A DNA stretch of 64,000 nucleotides from Zygaena filipendulae (taxonomy: Eukaryota > Arthropoda > Insecta > Lepidoptera > Zygaenidae): NCBI GenBank assembly GCA_907165275.2, contig OU015653.1, forward strand, positions 8,462,001 to 8,526,000, written 5' to 3'. Under the pieces are notes generated by a model that worked only from the letters and a program-made list of their open reading frames with translations, had not been told where the DNA came from and searched no databases. Made by a program: the position numbers and the translations under genes. This document shows, piece after piece, positions 1 to 12,588 of the stretch. How positions within the stretch are numbered: position 1 is the stretch's first letter; each line of letters starts with the position of its first letter.

Positions 1-779
1 ATTAAATATACTTTAATAGGACGAACTAAAAAATCGTCCATTAATTTATTGACACCGAAAAGTTATCGCCATTTAAGCACGTTTACACTGCCATGCAAGG
101 ATTGAAAGTAGTATACCTACCGGCTAGTTATACAATTCACATGTTGGTATCTATGTTAGGTATTTCCGATTTATCATGTACGTTTAGTACTCAGAAGAAT
201 AATGAGGTTTAGTAGTGTCACAGAAAATATTATAATACCAACCTAGTAGACGAAGACACTATTCCGTGTAAATTGCATTCCTAGTTTTCTGATCACGAAC
301 TTAATTGAATCATGTTTTAGTTTGTTTTGCCTGACATTAAAGAAATCTGTTAAATAATGCTGCTTTATTAGTTGCTTCAAAGTTGAAGATAAATAAAATT
401 TAGTAAATAAATTTTAAAAAATACATTCCAAAAAAATAATAATTAAAAGGTTGGTAGTGTAGCAGAATTTTATTTAAACTTATCAAGTTAGTAAGACTTA
501 AGTAACAAGAGCCTAACATCAACAGCTCATAACCTTTTACAAAAAAAAATCTTTTCCGATGGAATGGCGTTAACTGTTTAGGAGTTCTCCTGCTATTTCA
601 CCAAAAACTCCACTTCACTATATGCATATAAAGCAAGCATTTTAAATTAATCGAATCGCAAACCGTGGAATACTTATTGTTCAGTAGTTCCAGTGGCCAA
701 CTAGATACCATCTTATCTCATCATACTTCATCATCAGTTCTACTTCATCAATTGGTGATTGTCGAAAGCAAATGAACCA

Positions 780-866
780 ATACCCTAATCGATATAGGTT
801 ACCTACAGTCAAAAAACATACAGTCGAATTTAGAACCTCCTCTTTTTTTGAAGTCGGTTAAAAATA
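780..866 (-). repeat. Dispersed lepidopteran repeat end (GAAGTCGGTTAAA type)
   Basis: Ends in TTTTTTTGAAGTCGGTTAAA after a stretch reading AACCTCCTC, a terminus common to dispersed repeats in Lepidoptera. The same terminus appears in reverse at 61341-61367 (AAACCGACTTCC) and in weaker form near 12221, 15311 and 25248. Confidence 0.5.
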
Positions 867-2329
867 AAAGCCCTGTCATCTATGAATCGGAAGTAGTACT
901 TAAATGGAACTAGAAAGGTTTAATCCCTTCTGTTGGGTCTTCGTCATATAAGTTTTAGGTACGGTACACAGATGGCAGCACAATTACTTTATAGAGACCT
1001 CTATTGGATGAGTTTATATCCACTTATGTACATATTAAACCTAGAGACTTGCTCGAGTAGAATACTACCATTTTTCTGGCCGACATTGTGTTAGTGATGA
1101 ATAAAAGACATAATAATTGCTGATTAATATATGAGAGGGCCTTTACTGCTGGCGCCGATTTCCAAGAAAGTGTTGTACCTACCTAGCTCCATTATTACAT
1201 GTGTAGCATTCTGCTACACTATCAACCTTTTAATTATTATTTTTTTGGAATGTATTTTTTTGGTTTTGAAAAAGAAAAGGTGTCAAAGGAGACAAGAAAA
1301 AAATAGCCCTAGATTTTTTTGGCAATAATAAAGGAGATGGTGAAGATGATTAAAATGTAGTTTTTGAAGGGATTATTACTGCTTGGTTACTGAAACAATG
1401 TAGGTATTTGTATTTAGAATTAGGTATGATTATTTTAAGTTATAATCGAAGAAACTAGAGCACATTATCTTTTATTCCCACTGATTCTCCTGACGAATGA
1501 ACGGTGAAATACCTATTTATAACTTTAATATTATAAGCGATCGGTTTGCGCTAGTATTGCTAGCTTTTAGAGGGGTGTAGGCTTGTATACCTGACGCACG
1601 CCTGACCCAAGTGCAGAGATGGTCAGGCCTTAGTTAGGTAATTAGTGCTGTAGCGACAGGAGCGCTGCATTCGCGACGTCGTGGCAGCTACTTGATTACG
1701 AGTACGAACTTGAAGAGACATTAGCTACAGTAGGTACTATTCATAAATTCAAGGGTGATAAGCTCATTGTAGGTACATATACGTAAGATTTGTGACACGT
1801 GTGCGAACGCTCAATCAACAGTACGCCATCGGCTCAAACCGCGATCTCATATGCAAACTTGTGTGCTTTGATAAATTGAACGATTTATTAGGATTTGACA
1901 CGTATTTGAAGACCGTATCTGAGATTTACCTATAATATTCAAATATTCTCCTGTACAGAGATATAGGTACCTACCTACGTTGATGTTTGTATGCAATATA
2001 GGTATTTAAAATTTCATATTTTTTATTATGCATTTACGATATTCATTTCAATGCAGTAGGACATAGGTAGATAGTATCTCAAAATTAGCTCACTTAAAAA
2101 AATGTTAGCCTGTAGCCAAAACCTTTTAAAATACGACTCTATAAGTAACAGCTGTAGTAAAGTATGTACTTTTTGTCTTAATTTATGGTTAATTTTTTTG
2201 TTTAAAAAGGCTTATGGAATAAATGCATAAAATACAAATATGTACAGTACTTATACTTATTTATATAGTAATATAAATAAATGTGTAGAATTAGCTATTG
2301 TAATAGAGCTTTCATTTTGCTTCTTTATA

Positions 2330-2533
2330 ACTAGCTGTGCCCCGCGGTTTCACCCACGGTAATTTCGGAGTTCCCGCGGGAATGCCAAGATATAAAGTAC
2401 TCTAAGTCCTTTTCTGTACCCCTGACAATGTGCATGCCAAATTTCATCCAAATCGGTTCAGCCATTTTTGCGTGATTGAGTTACAAACATCCACACATCC
2501 ACACGTTCACATTTATAATATTAGTGGGTAGGA
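2330..2533 (-). mobile_element. Lep1-like non-autonomous Helitron
   Basis: Reads on the plus strand from ACTAGCTGTGCCCCGCGGTT to TTATAATATTAGTGGGTAGGA, the reverse of the canonical orientation. Close to full length and the same subfamily as the copy at 32102. Confidence 0.7.
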
Positions 2534-3458
2534 TTTAAAAGGAGTACTTTTTTATCTGTAAATTTAATCCCACCAAAAACATTTTTATGTAAAATGATGC
2601 CAAGACGAGTCCATATAACGGGCACTGTCAAAAAGTTATCAGATCTCATGTAGAGCCAAGCTTATAACCCTACACACCCTAACTCTACAAGGCCTAACTT
2701 CTCAAACTCTACACCTTAGTCAGAATATGTGGCTTGGCCATTTCGCTCCATTCACATGAGCGTAAGGTGAAAACTGTATCCACTGTTAATTACTTTTCTG
2801 ACAAAGGTTGTTGCAGTAACGAAACGGCCAAGTCGTTTATTACGTAAATATTTTTTAATAATCTACAAGACGGACTAAAAAATAAAAATTAGTCAATAGG
2901 TATCTGTATTTTTTATGTTCGATGAAGACCTTCTGTAATGGCAATAAAAAATTGTTAAATTTTAGCAAGACTGAATCAAACTAAATGTTATTGGTCCAAT
3001 TAGATTTTTTTTTAATTTAGTTTTGAAATTACAAATTTTTCCTTAGAGTCTAGGGATGTAGTAGCCATGCTAGTGTTGCATTAAATAGATACAGTTTGGT
3101 ACCTACATAAACGGTTTCACCTGCAGATGCAAGCCAAATTTAAAAAAAAAATCGAGTAACGCATACAACAATGTCTTTTAAATCACATCAATTTTGTTGT
3201 GATAGTACCCAATTATGAATTTTTAACATCTGCCTTTTTACGAAGACCCACTTTATCCACTCGTACCTATCTATCCGTAACATCGATTGATGTAAAGCAT
3301 GACGCCCAACCCGCTCAACCCTCTCATGGGTGCCGGCTTAACCGTTAAAATGAGTAATGGCCTGACCGTGCAGAGGTTGGCAACCTTGATGTGCCTAACA
3401 AATAACCATACCTAATAAAACTATTTAGAATAAATACACAATACATTCGTCTATCCTT

Positions 3459-3671
3459 ATCTACTAATATTATAAATGCTAAAGTGAGTTTGCTTGTTTG
3501 TTATGCTTTCGCGCCTTAACGACCCAACCGATCATCATGAAATTTCGCATGCGCGTTGTCGGGGGTCCAGAGAAGGATATAGGGTACTTTTTTGCTGGAA
3601 TTCCCGGGGGAACTCTGAAATTACCGCGGGTGAAGCCACGGGGAACTACTACTACTACTACTACTTCTAGT
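3459..3671 (+). mobile_element. Lep1-like Helitron with internal ACT repeat
   Basis: Starts near TCTACTAATATTATAAATGC and reaches TACCGCGGGTGAAGCCACGG; an (ACT)n tract of about 20 bases precedes the terminal CTAGT. Confidence 0.65.
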
Positions 3672-4484
3672 TTACTTATAATACAAAATATTTTAAGTAA
3701 CCTATCTACCTATTCTTTGAATTTAATAGTATAATAGTAATAATAATTAGGCAATCAATTTTAATAAAAAACGAATATAAATACTTAATGTGATTGTTAT
3801 TTATTTACTATTACCAATTATAGGTTATATCAACCTATCATTACAGTGGTGTATTTTTTATGTTTGCAGAGGAGACTTCCGCTGCAAATGATTTTTAAAT
3901 GTTTTTGTATACCTACGCATGTACAAACACACATCATACGAATAATACAAACATCATTCCAAATTTAATAACAAATATGAAATAATCACCAGTTCTTTTT
4001 ATCTTGCTATAGAAGGTATGCGGCTAATGATGTATAGGTATGTAGGTATACCTACCGAGAACACATAAAGCGGCCAAATGTTACGCACCCCTGCGCTAAG
4101 TCGTCAAACGTACAGCTAATCCAACTCTTCCTTAATTATATAAATAATATAAAATAAAAAGTTGTGATTATCATTTAATTTCATAGTAACGCTTATTGAT
4201 TTCAGAGCGATGCAGCGCGTGCGCCGGTCCGTGGCACCTGCTTCCGTCGTTGATGGGGTTAAATCAATATTTGGACTAACGTATTGAAATCTTTTTGTTC
4301 TATTTAATCTTGAATAAGAGTGAGGGTTTAAATGTATAATTTATTTAGTGCATAAATTATAAATAGAAAGGATATCATGCACTATCAATCAATGGATACT
4401 GAGTACTTAAAGGTGTAGAACTTTATAGACGGTTATAGTAGAGGTGTGTTAATTATTTTTCTGTTGTGTGAATTTATTCATATA

Positions 4485-4699
4485 CGAGCTATGCCCCGCA
4501 TTTTCACCCGCGTGAGTTTCGGAATTCCCACAGGAACAATTTTTTTGTAACATAAAAGTAGCCTAAGTTAGGTACTCCTTATAACATCATCTATCTGCCA
4601 GTGAAATCCCGTCCCGTCCCGTTCAAATCGGTTCAGCCGTTTTAGAAATTAGCCGAAACAAACAAACAGACAGATCAACAGACAGACAGACAGAGAAAA
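4485..4699 (-). mobile_element. Lep1-like element, degraded, with GACA tail
   Basis: Shows GAGCTATGCCCCGCATTTTC and TTCGGAATTCCCACAGGAAC, then CAAATCGGTTCAGCCGTTTT, ending in a CAGA/GACA-rich tract instead of the usual TATAATATTAGTAGGA end. Confidence 0.55.
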
Positions 4700-5206
4700 A
4701 TTAAAAAAAAAGAAAAATTATGTAAGTAGGTACTGTGTCTACTTTCAGTGAAAACCTGTTGATATGGAATCACAAACAGACACTTGAATTTTATTTATAG
4801 GTATGTATATTGTATAGATGTATAGATTTAGAATACATAACTTGTTTGACATTAAACAAGTACTACAGATTTCCATAAGTTTTCTAATAGTGCTGGGGCC
4901 CTGTCTCACTGTGACGATCGATTAATTATAGGTATGATTTATGATCCCAGTAACGCGACTGAAAATTAATTTTCCTTCGTGCTCAAACAAGGTTCAGTTC
5001 AAAAAATATATAGACAACAACGTGTTATGTAATCCACAATACTAATTTGTGATTTTAGCTAGGTATCTAGAGCGTTCAGAAATGTGTTATAACACTTGCA
5101 TCCTGAGCAAGGCATTTTGTGAAGATGCGTTATCTATAATATGTTGTTTGTTTATGGTTTTTTCCTTAATTTTTTGGGGACGTAGGAAAAACAATTTTTG
5201 TAGTGA

Positions 5207-5210
<4 letters not shown>

Positions 5211-5274
<64 letters not shown>
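5211..5274. repeat. (TA)n microsatellite
   Basis: 64 bases of uninterrupted alternating T and A. It explains the false Tyr/Ile-repeat open frames on both strands here. Confidence 0.98.
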
Positions 5275-5275
<1 letters not shown>

Positions 5276-5930
5276 TATCTTTATAGTATTCCGAAATATT
5301 TTCATATCAAAGTAAAAATAAAGAAAAATTTATGAACTTTTTTCTACCTGAATGATGAAAAAAATAATTTTATTATTCTTCCGATAAAAATATTTAAAAA
5401 GTAGGTAAAAATAACATTAAAAAATTATCACTTCATTCATTTAATATAAAATATTTTGTAAGCTAGTTGACACTGAGTAGATTTAAAACAAGGATAATGC
5501 AAATTGTTTTATCAGATCAAACAAAAAAAAACACTCGTTATGTTACTAGAATAACGGGGGAAGTCAACAAAAAGCAAGAAAAACGATTTTTTATCTTGGA
5601 TTGATTGGTTGGATCTGACCGTTCATTGATGGGACTGTATTTTTTGTAAACTTTACAAAAAATCAAATGTATCACTGTTTATTTGTGACAATTTGCTTTG
5701 TCGGTTTGCGCCGATTTACATTTGAATAGAGTTTTTTGTTGAAGATGCAACCTGCGAAGACATGGTGAGCGACACAGGTAGACAGGATTTACTAATTTTG
5801 AGATTAATCATAAATTATTTACGTTTTTATTTGTGTAATAAAGCAAAATTATTAGGAAAACGAGTAACCTGAATATAATACCTAGAGCAAACTTATTTAG
5901 TAAATGAATAACCTAAATCATTTATAAAAG

Positions 5931-6143
5931 ACTAGCTATCTCCCACGGTTTCAACTGCGGTAATTTTGGAGTTCCCATGGGAATTTCGGGATAAAAGTAT
6001 ATGTCACTTAGAACTACCGTAGCTTCCTATAAGTGAAAGAATATTCAGAATCGGTTCAGTAGATCCTGAGATTACCCCCTACAACGTCACAAACTCACAA
6101 ACTCACATTTCACAAACTTTAGCCCTTTATTATTAGTATAAAT
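5931..6143 (-). mobile_element. Lep1-like element, degraded
   Basis: Starts ACTAGCTATCTCCCACGGTT, contains TTTTGGAGTTCCCATGGGAA and GAATCGGTTCAGTAGATCC, and ends near TTATTATTAGTATA. Confidence 0.55.
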
Positions 6144-6942
6144 TAATGTTACTCATATTTTTGTAAACTTTTGGTATGTGTTGTTTGTATACGTCAATTT
6201 AAATAAAAAAAGTAATTTACTATTACTTTACTTCCAACAATTATTGTTATATTTTAACATTTTCAGCTATATTTTAAGATTCTATTACATTAGTGAAAAC
6301 CGCATAAAAATCCGTACAGTGGTTGAGTTCATCACAAACAGATATAGACAGACAGACAGACGCAGCAGAGGACTTTGTTTTATAATTTGTAAAGGATGTT
6401 GTACCCTTAGAACACATGCTCTGCTCAGTTTAGGACTAGGTGGCGCTGTGTGATAACTAATAATGTTCAATCAATATAATTATTGTTAGTAGGTAGGTAC
6501 TTCGTGTGTTTGTATAAAGAACATAAACTATATGTACCTACCAATATCCACTATTAACATTAATCTTATGACATCCATCAAGTTTACAAGTATCAAGACC
6601 TGTCTTTCCTTCCATTTAAATTCCTCCTACAATCTACGGTCCCACAGGTACAAGCAGGGTATATTTTATCTGCATCGGGAACAGTCCGGGCTCGCGAGAT
6701 GAAGACGTAATCATCCATCAACTGTCGATCGTCACCGGGACAGGCGACCGCACACCGTCCTTAGAAACTGTAACATAAAGGTCACATTGTTGTCAAAACT
6801 GAACCTACTTGTTTTGGCCAAAACTGGTTTTACTTACGAATGATTTGTTTTGGTGCAAAATCGTTAGGTACATTTAAACAACGTACCTATAATAATTATG
6901 GCGCTTAGTTCGTTCATCGGAATTCCGAACGAATTATCTTTA

Positions 6943-7447
6943 TGCTACTGCTCCACCTACGTGTTAACGTAATACGTGTTAAATTAAGTATTAAATAAGG
7001 CATTACGTAGATGTGGCCAACATTTTAACGGGTTAACATACTAACGGCATTACTAATGACGTTAAACGTTAAGCGATAGCTCGGGTGTCGGTTTTTTGGA
7101 CACAGCAAAGGGTTTTAGCGCGTTATTTAGCGCACTAAGCGGCGTTGGCTACATTAACGCCTTCTCATTCTGCGTGTTTTTTTCTTTTTTCTTAAATTGC
7201 ATAAATGCACATATTAATTTAAAACACTCATTGATGCAAAAACTTCAGCTGCTTCTACCTCCATTGCAAAAAAACAGCTGTTTGAAGCTTCGACCTCCAT
7301 TTTGTGTTAAGTCGTTATTTCACTAGAAATTAACGCTTAACGGCACGTTGCAAACTAAATGTAGCCAACACGTATTTTAATGCCTTAATTAACGCATAGT
7401 TGAACATTAACATCAACGTTAACGTTAACGCAGGTGGAGCAGTAGCA
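6943..7447. mobile_element. 505-bp TIR element with TTA target duplication (PIF/Harbinger-like)
   Basis: Left terminus TGCTACTGCTCCACCT and right terminus in inverse orientation (AGGTGGAGCAGTAGCA), each flanked by TTA (6940-6942 and 7448-7450). Looser inverted similarity continues inward (GTTAACG, TTAAGGCATTA and GGCCAAC/TAGCCAAC motifs). TTA duplications are typical of PIF/Harbinger. No transposase is encoded; the internal 76-codon frame does not look like a protein. Confidence 0.7.
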
Positions 7448-8024
7448 TTATATTGATACTATAGATATAATTTTATCTTTATATAAGCTTTATATAGAAT
7501 AAAATAGCAACGTATCCATAAATCATTGGAACGTGTTTAGGTTAAACTGTTTCCGTTAATACCATTACTGATTTATAAATACATAATTGAATAGATAATT
7601 TGAAATTTTTCTATGGTTTTAAATGTATTACTAAAAATTTGTATCTATAAAGGTACAAATTTTTAGGCAAGTTCATAGCCGAAAATATTGCAAGAAAGTC
7701 GAAATAGTGTTAATCAACTTAAAAGATACAACTACTGTACCTCAAACGAGATATACCTAGGTATATAAATCAATTGGATAATCAATAATAGAAGTTCGAG
7801 TAGGCCGAGTGAGTACCACGGTCTCAAGCGGTCGCACGATCGGTCGCGTAAAATTTACAATAAGCTTAATATATTATCTCCATTGATCGAATGAAAGCTC
7901 AACACGACTGCTAGTTCTACGTAGAGGCTAATATTATAACAATATGAAGCAATTAACGGTCAGCTGTCTAGGTAGATACCAATTATCTACCTAACAGTTA
8001 ATTTATATTATTTATTATTATTAT

Positions 8025-8135
8025 TTAATTCTTTATTGCACATAAAATAACAATTTTACAGTGCCTACCAAAAGAGAAGGAAAAAGGAAATGGCGATCTT
8101 ATCGCATAGTTGCGATCTCTTCCAGACAACCAATG
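8025..8135 (-). mobile_element. LINE 3' tail (CR1/Jockey-like), reverse orientation
   Basis: Plus strand reads TTCTTTATTGCACATAAAAT and then GGCGATCTTATCGC...GCGATCTCTTCCAG, the reverse complement of a 'CTGGAAGAGATCGC...GCGATAAG' tail recurring at 24252 and 45738. The clade assignment is a guess. Confidence 0.5.
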
Positions 8136-8322
8136 ATGCGATATTTCATCTAGCATTCTCGTAAATCTGTACACGTAAACGATTTATTTACAAATAGATA
8201 TCACTTATTGTTATTTGGACAATATACAATTTTATACTTTGCTCATTGGTTTGGTTTTTGCGAGTTAAGATAAAAAATCGTAATACTATGAATGAATGAA
8301 ATGAATGAAAACACTTTTTTAA

Positions 8323-8599
8323 TACAGTTGCTCAAAAAGTGGCGTATTGCAGGGACGTTTAGCGTTCGGGATGTGGGCTATTACATACTCGAGCTTTTTG
8401 TTTACCTTTCCCGAACTCGTGCGTTCTCTTTGCCAACTGTCAAATGGCGACACGACTTTGACACACTTTTTTGCATTGCGAAACGTAGGTTTCGCATTAC
8501 TAATACGACTAGCGCCATCTCTTGATCACAGTTGGAACTTAGTTGAGTTTGTTGTGTTTTGATATTTTATTAAATTTCTTCATTTTTTTCGCAACTGTA
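8323..8599. mobile_element. 277-bp MITE with TTAA target duplication (piggyBac-like)
   Basis: Terminal inverted repeats TACAGTTGC / GCAACTGTA, flanked on both sides by TTAA (8319-8322, 8600-8603). TTAA duplication is typical of piggyBac-type elements. The two overlapping internal open frames do not resemble transposase. Confidence 0.6.
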
Positions 8600-8619
8600 T
8601 TAAAAATAGTTGTTCAGTA

Positions 8620-8735
8620 CACGTGCGGAACCCTCATTGCAACTAGTTCCGACTGTCAACCCTCACCTTCGGCTGCGCCTCGGCTCGGGTAGACATTTGT
8701 CGGAACTCTTTGCAATGACAGGCTTTCCGCACTTA
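8620..8735. repeat. Imperfect palindrome next to TTAA element
   Basis: GTGCGGAACCCTCATTGCAA and AGTTCCGAC at the left pair with GTCGGAACTCTTTGCAATGA and TTTCCGCAC at the right, around a GC-rich loop (GGCTGCGCCTCGGCTCGGG). It could be a second foldback element; I see no target duplication. Confidence 0.55.
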
Positions 8736-9000
8736 TAATGAAATATACTATATTGAACATCACAAACAGTATAACAATAAAAAAAAAATTAAAAACAGAA
8801 AGTATTAAGTGATACCGGAGATATTTGTTACAATAAAGATAGTAGGTAGGTGGTGCAGCAATACAGCAAATTAAATCTAAAACCATTAACTACGAGCATA
8901 TTCAATAATCTAAGGAAATCTTTAATCAAGCTACATATATTATTATATTGGCACCTAGTAGTTCATTCGTTGATAATAATAGTATTTATCTACTGAGTAA

Positions 9001-9241
9001 TCCTACTAATATTATAAACGCGAAAGTTTGTAAGAATGTATGGATGGATGGATCTATGGATGAATGGATGGATGGATGGATGTTTGTTACTCTTTCACGC
9101 AAAAACTACTGAATGCAATTTAAATAAAACTTTACAATAATATAGCTTATACATCAGATTAACACATAGGATACTTTTTATCCCGAAATTTCCGCGGGAA
9201 CTCTGAAATTAACGCGGGTGAAACTGCGGGGCCCAACTAGT
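9001..9241 (+). mobile_element. Lep1-like Helitron, apparently complete, with GGAT microsatellite
   Basis: Runs from TCCTACTAATATTATAAACG to CGGGGCCCAACTAGT, with (GGAT)n at about 9044-9080. TC start and CTAG end, with insertion between A and T, fit a Helitron. Same subfamily as 57351-57491. Confidence 0.75.
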
Positions 9242-11489
9242 AGCGCATAAAGCTAGTTATAATCTGTGTGATGAAGTACATAGTATCGATACCTGCTACA
9301 ACACTATAGTAATAAAAGTGTAATAAGAAATAACTCTTCAAAGATCCACAGCGCAGGCGCGAAGTGGTGAAATGGCTCATAAATCCTTGATCCGCGGCTA
9401 TGGATGGCGCCCACGCCGCGCATCTCAGGAGCTACTGATAAACGCAATATTATATTGCATAAGAAATCATTCCTTTATCAAAATAAGTAACACGAAACAT
9501 CATAATGTAAGAATCCTTTGAAATTATAAAATTTAATGCAAGTCTGTGGCTCGCTGCTCACGCGCACCCGGCGACAGATACCAACGTATACCAGAAATTG
9601 AAAGTTGGAACGATTATGTCGATAGTAAAAGCATGTTTTTTCAAAAGATTTGACTTAATTATTGTAATTTCGAATACTGCTATTAGAAATCAGGAGTGCA
9701 CCTGTTACAGTCATGAACCCGGTTTTTTGCTGTCGATCCTTTCACAAATTTACATATGTCTGAACTCTTTGTTGAAGCTAACGAGAGTTATTATTTCAAC
9801 CACAAATTATGGACATAACCACTTCTGATTGACATGGTATACATACCTATTATGATAATATTCAAAGGATAAGAATAAACCATAGCGGCAACAAGCAGAG
9901 TCTCAAACAAAACTTTTTCACCTTGTTAGCTATATTAAAGGGTTGTTATCGCCTATTATAATTATGTGAAGTACTCTGTCAATCAGATATTGGAGATAAA
10001 TAAAATTAACAGCAAAGCTCCTGCTTTTACTATATTATGCTAATTTATAAAATATCTTAGAGTTGTTTAAAATACCGAAGGCACAGTACACTTCACGCCT
10101 TATTATATTTTAGAAGAAAGGTCTCCTTTCTCTTTTAATTTTCACACCTAGTTTATAGAGTACCTACCTAGTTTATAAGAAAATTAAATCACATAGGTAT
10201 AAAATTTATTTATGTTATTTACACTTTTACTTTATTTTAAACGTGCACCTACGGAAAAATAAATTCGGTTTAGTATTACATTAATATAAACTTATTCCCT
10301 GCGTTAAAGAATTTAGTCTTACAAGCGTAAATTGTAATTACCCATTTGATGAGATGAGCGACTATGTCCTAATAAAATATTGGCTGGGTAAATAATGGCT
10401 TTCCTATCAAATTCCTTCGTCATCCTTTATTATGGTAATGAAATGGATTTATAACGTCCAGAGCGATTTTATGTCAAAATGCAGTTCATTGCCACCCGAC
10501 AATGTCGGGGAGACAATGTAATTTTATGCTTAAATGAACCTCACCTGAGGTGGAACCCGCTCAGAAAATTTTGAATGGCAATTTGGTTTGGCTTTGTGTC
10601 TCATACCTTTGTCTTAAGCTTGAATTTCAGTTATGCTTTATATAACAACAGGAGCGTAACAACTTTCCACTGTTTGAATGAAAATAGAAACGGTTTCGCG
10701 TACGTTTCGCAATGCATTTTCGTGCCCATGCGTTTAAAAACCTCGCATAGTCTGGTTTTGTTTCGTTTCTCTCTTTTATATCCTTATGCGCCATGTTTTG
10801 ACGTTTGGTGAAAAAAATAAAAAAGCGCAAAGATTTCAATCTTAATTGGTACCAACTTTAAGAGTTTCTGTCGCTAATGGATGTGTACATTTACAGGAAT
10901 TTGTTAATTTTTAGGTGGTTGATAATATTAGCAATATTGTCCGCGGTAATAATCACACCTTTGCTAATTGTTCAGGCTAATTAAATAATGTATTTAGATG
11001 TGTTATCGATTCATTAGCACGCGTTGGAATCGTTGCGCCCGGGTCTCGGATATATGACTGGATAACAGAGATACGTAGAGCTAAAAATGGGATGAGCTAT
11101 AAATATAATGTAATAATAATATAATGTATACCTACTCACTCATTCATTAATCTTTACTTACTTTCTAATTATATAAGACAGAACTTGGCCGTTAAATGCT
11201 CCAGAATTATCATGAAGAGTTTTAACATTTCATATTATCCAACTATAAAGGTAGGTATTTATTTTTTAATGAAGTATCTTAGAAGATTTGTATAATAGTA
11301 CGTATAGCGAGTGGCGCTAGTTATAGTACTGTAAGGGCCCTAATCTCAATCCTAAGTACTGAACCTACAGCATATATTATAGATTTGAAGGGTTATGATG
11401 TGTAAGTGTAAGTGTAAGATGTTTAGATATTACTCTATCTCGCTCTAAGGGTTAAACGAGTTAGGATTAAATTTGGCCCACAGATGGAG

Positions 11490-11562
11490 TGTTTAAGCGC
11501 GGAGTTCCCGAGGGAATCCCGAAATACATTTGGGCGAAGCCGCAGGGAACCCCTAGCATTTA
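11490..11562 (+). mobile_element. Lep1-like terminal fragment
   Basis: GCGGAGTTCCCGAGGGAATC followed by GGGCGAAGCCGCAGGGAACC and CCTAGC; only the GC-rich end survives. Confidence 0.45.
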
Positions 11563-11974
11563 ATATGTTAACTAATTTACTAAAAAGACATAAGAAAAAA
11601 TAGTATCTTGCCCTCTCCACAGATCTTATGTTCGTTTTCCGTCTACTTCCTTCGAAAGTAATTTGTCGGAAATATTTTAATCAACTGAGTGTTTTTAATT
11701 TTTATGTCCCTACAATTATTATTGGTATCGTAATAATTTACGTCACTAATTGCCGTCACTATAAGTAGGTACTTTTGCTAAGAAGTGCAATTTGTTTACA
11801 TTAATAAAATAAATATTAACTTTGGAATTTCGATTAATTATCTGCGAAAATTACGTTATTTAAATTTGATATTATTTTACAGATTTTAATCAATAAAGTA
11901 GATAATAATAAGTAGGTAAACCTTGAAATGTCTTTCACATTAATTAATAGATTACAACAAATGCTAGACACTTA

Positions 11975-12206
11975 CCGCCGCACTCAGAGTCGAATTTAAT
12001 GATTACTTAGTTAAGTATAGATTTTTAAAACAAAACTGCCGCAGTCAGAGACGTTCAGTAAATCAATGTTATTTGGCATTTAATGAGATGTAACTTAGTT
12101 AAATGCCAATTAACATTAATTTATCAAACTTGTCTGATTGCGGCAGTTCTGTTTAAAAATCTATACTTAACTAAGTAATCATTAAAGTCGACTGTGAGTG
12201 CGGCGG
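11975..12206. mobile_element. 232-bp foldback MITE, TTA target duplication (PIF/Harbinger-like)
   Basis: The first 75 or so bases, starting CCGCCGCACTC, are an almost perfect inverted copy of the last 75, ending GAGTGCGGCGG. Flanking TTA occurs on both sides (11972-11974, 12207-12209). A second inner inverted pair (GGCATTTAA / TTAAATGCC) lets the whole element fold as a long hairpin. No coding capacity. A related partial copy sits at about 60788-60912. Confidence 0.8.
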
Positions 12207-12424
12207 TTAGATACGTTTTTTAACCGACTTCATTCGTATTTGCAGTAGGTACACTGTATAGTGTATACAATAAGGGAAATCCTTCAACATTGCTTAGCAT
12301 CCTTCGTTACTCATGCTACTACTTACTACCAATATGTACCTACCAATAGTATGAAAACTAATACGGCCTATGTTTTTCTTCTCAAAATACTTACTACTAA
12401 ACTGTAGTTCCAGTTGTATTTTAC

Positions 12425-12588
12425 TCGCACTAATTACAGAGTCTCCGCGGGAATTCCGAGATAAACAGTATCCTATAAAGCTCAAGGACAGTTTAGCTTC
12501 CTATCACTGAGTTATATTTTTAAATCGTTCAGTAATTCGAAAAATTACATACAAACTTACAATCTTTACCCCTTTATAATATAAATGA
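12425..12588 (-). mobile_element. Lep1-like element, degraded
   Basis: ATTACAGAGTCTCCGCGGGA followed by ATTCCGAGATAAACAGTATC, then a long weak body ending in CCCTTTATAATATAAATG. Confidence 0.5.

Noticed and set aside
5049..5315. Open frames with long Ile/Tyr repeats on both strands
   Set aside because: They are produced by the (TA)n microsatellite at 5211-5274.
7096..7326. 76-codon frame within the 505-bp TIR element
   Set aside because: Too short and compositionally unlike a transposase; the element appears non-autonomous.
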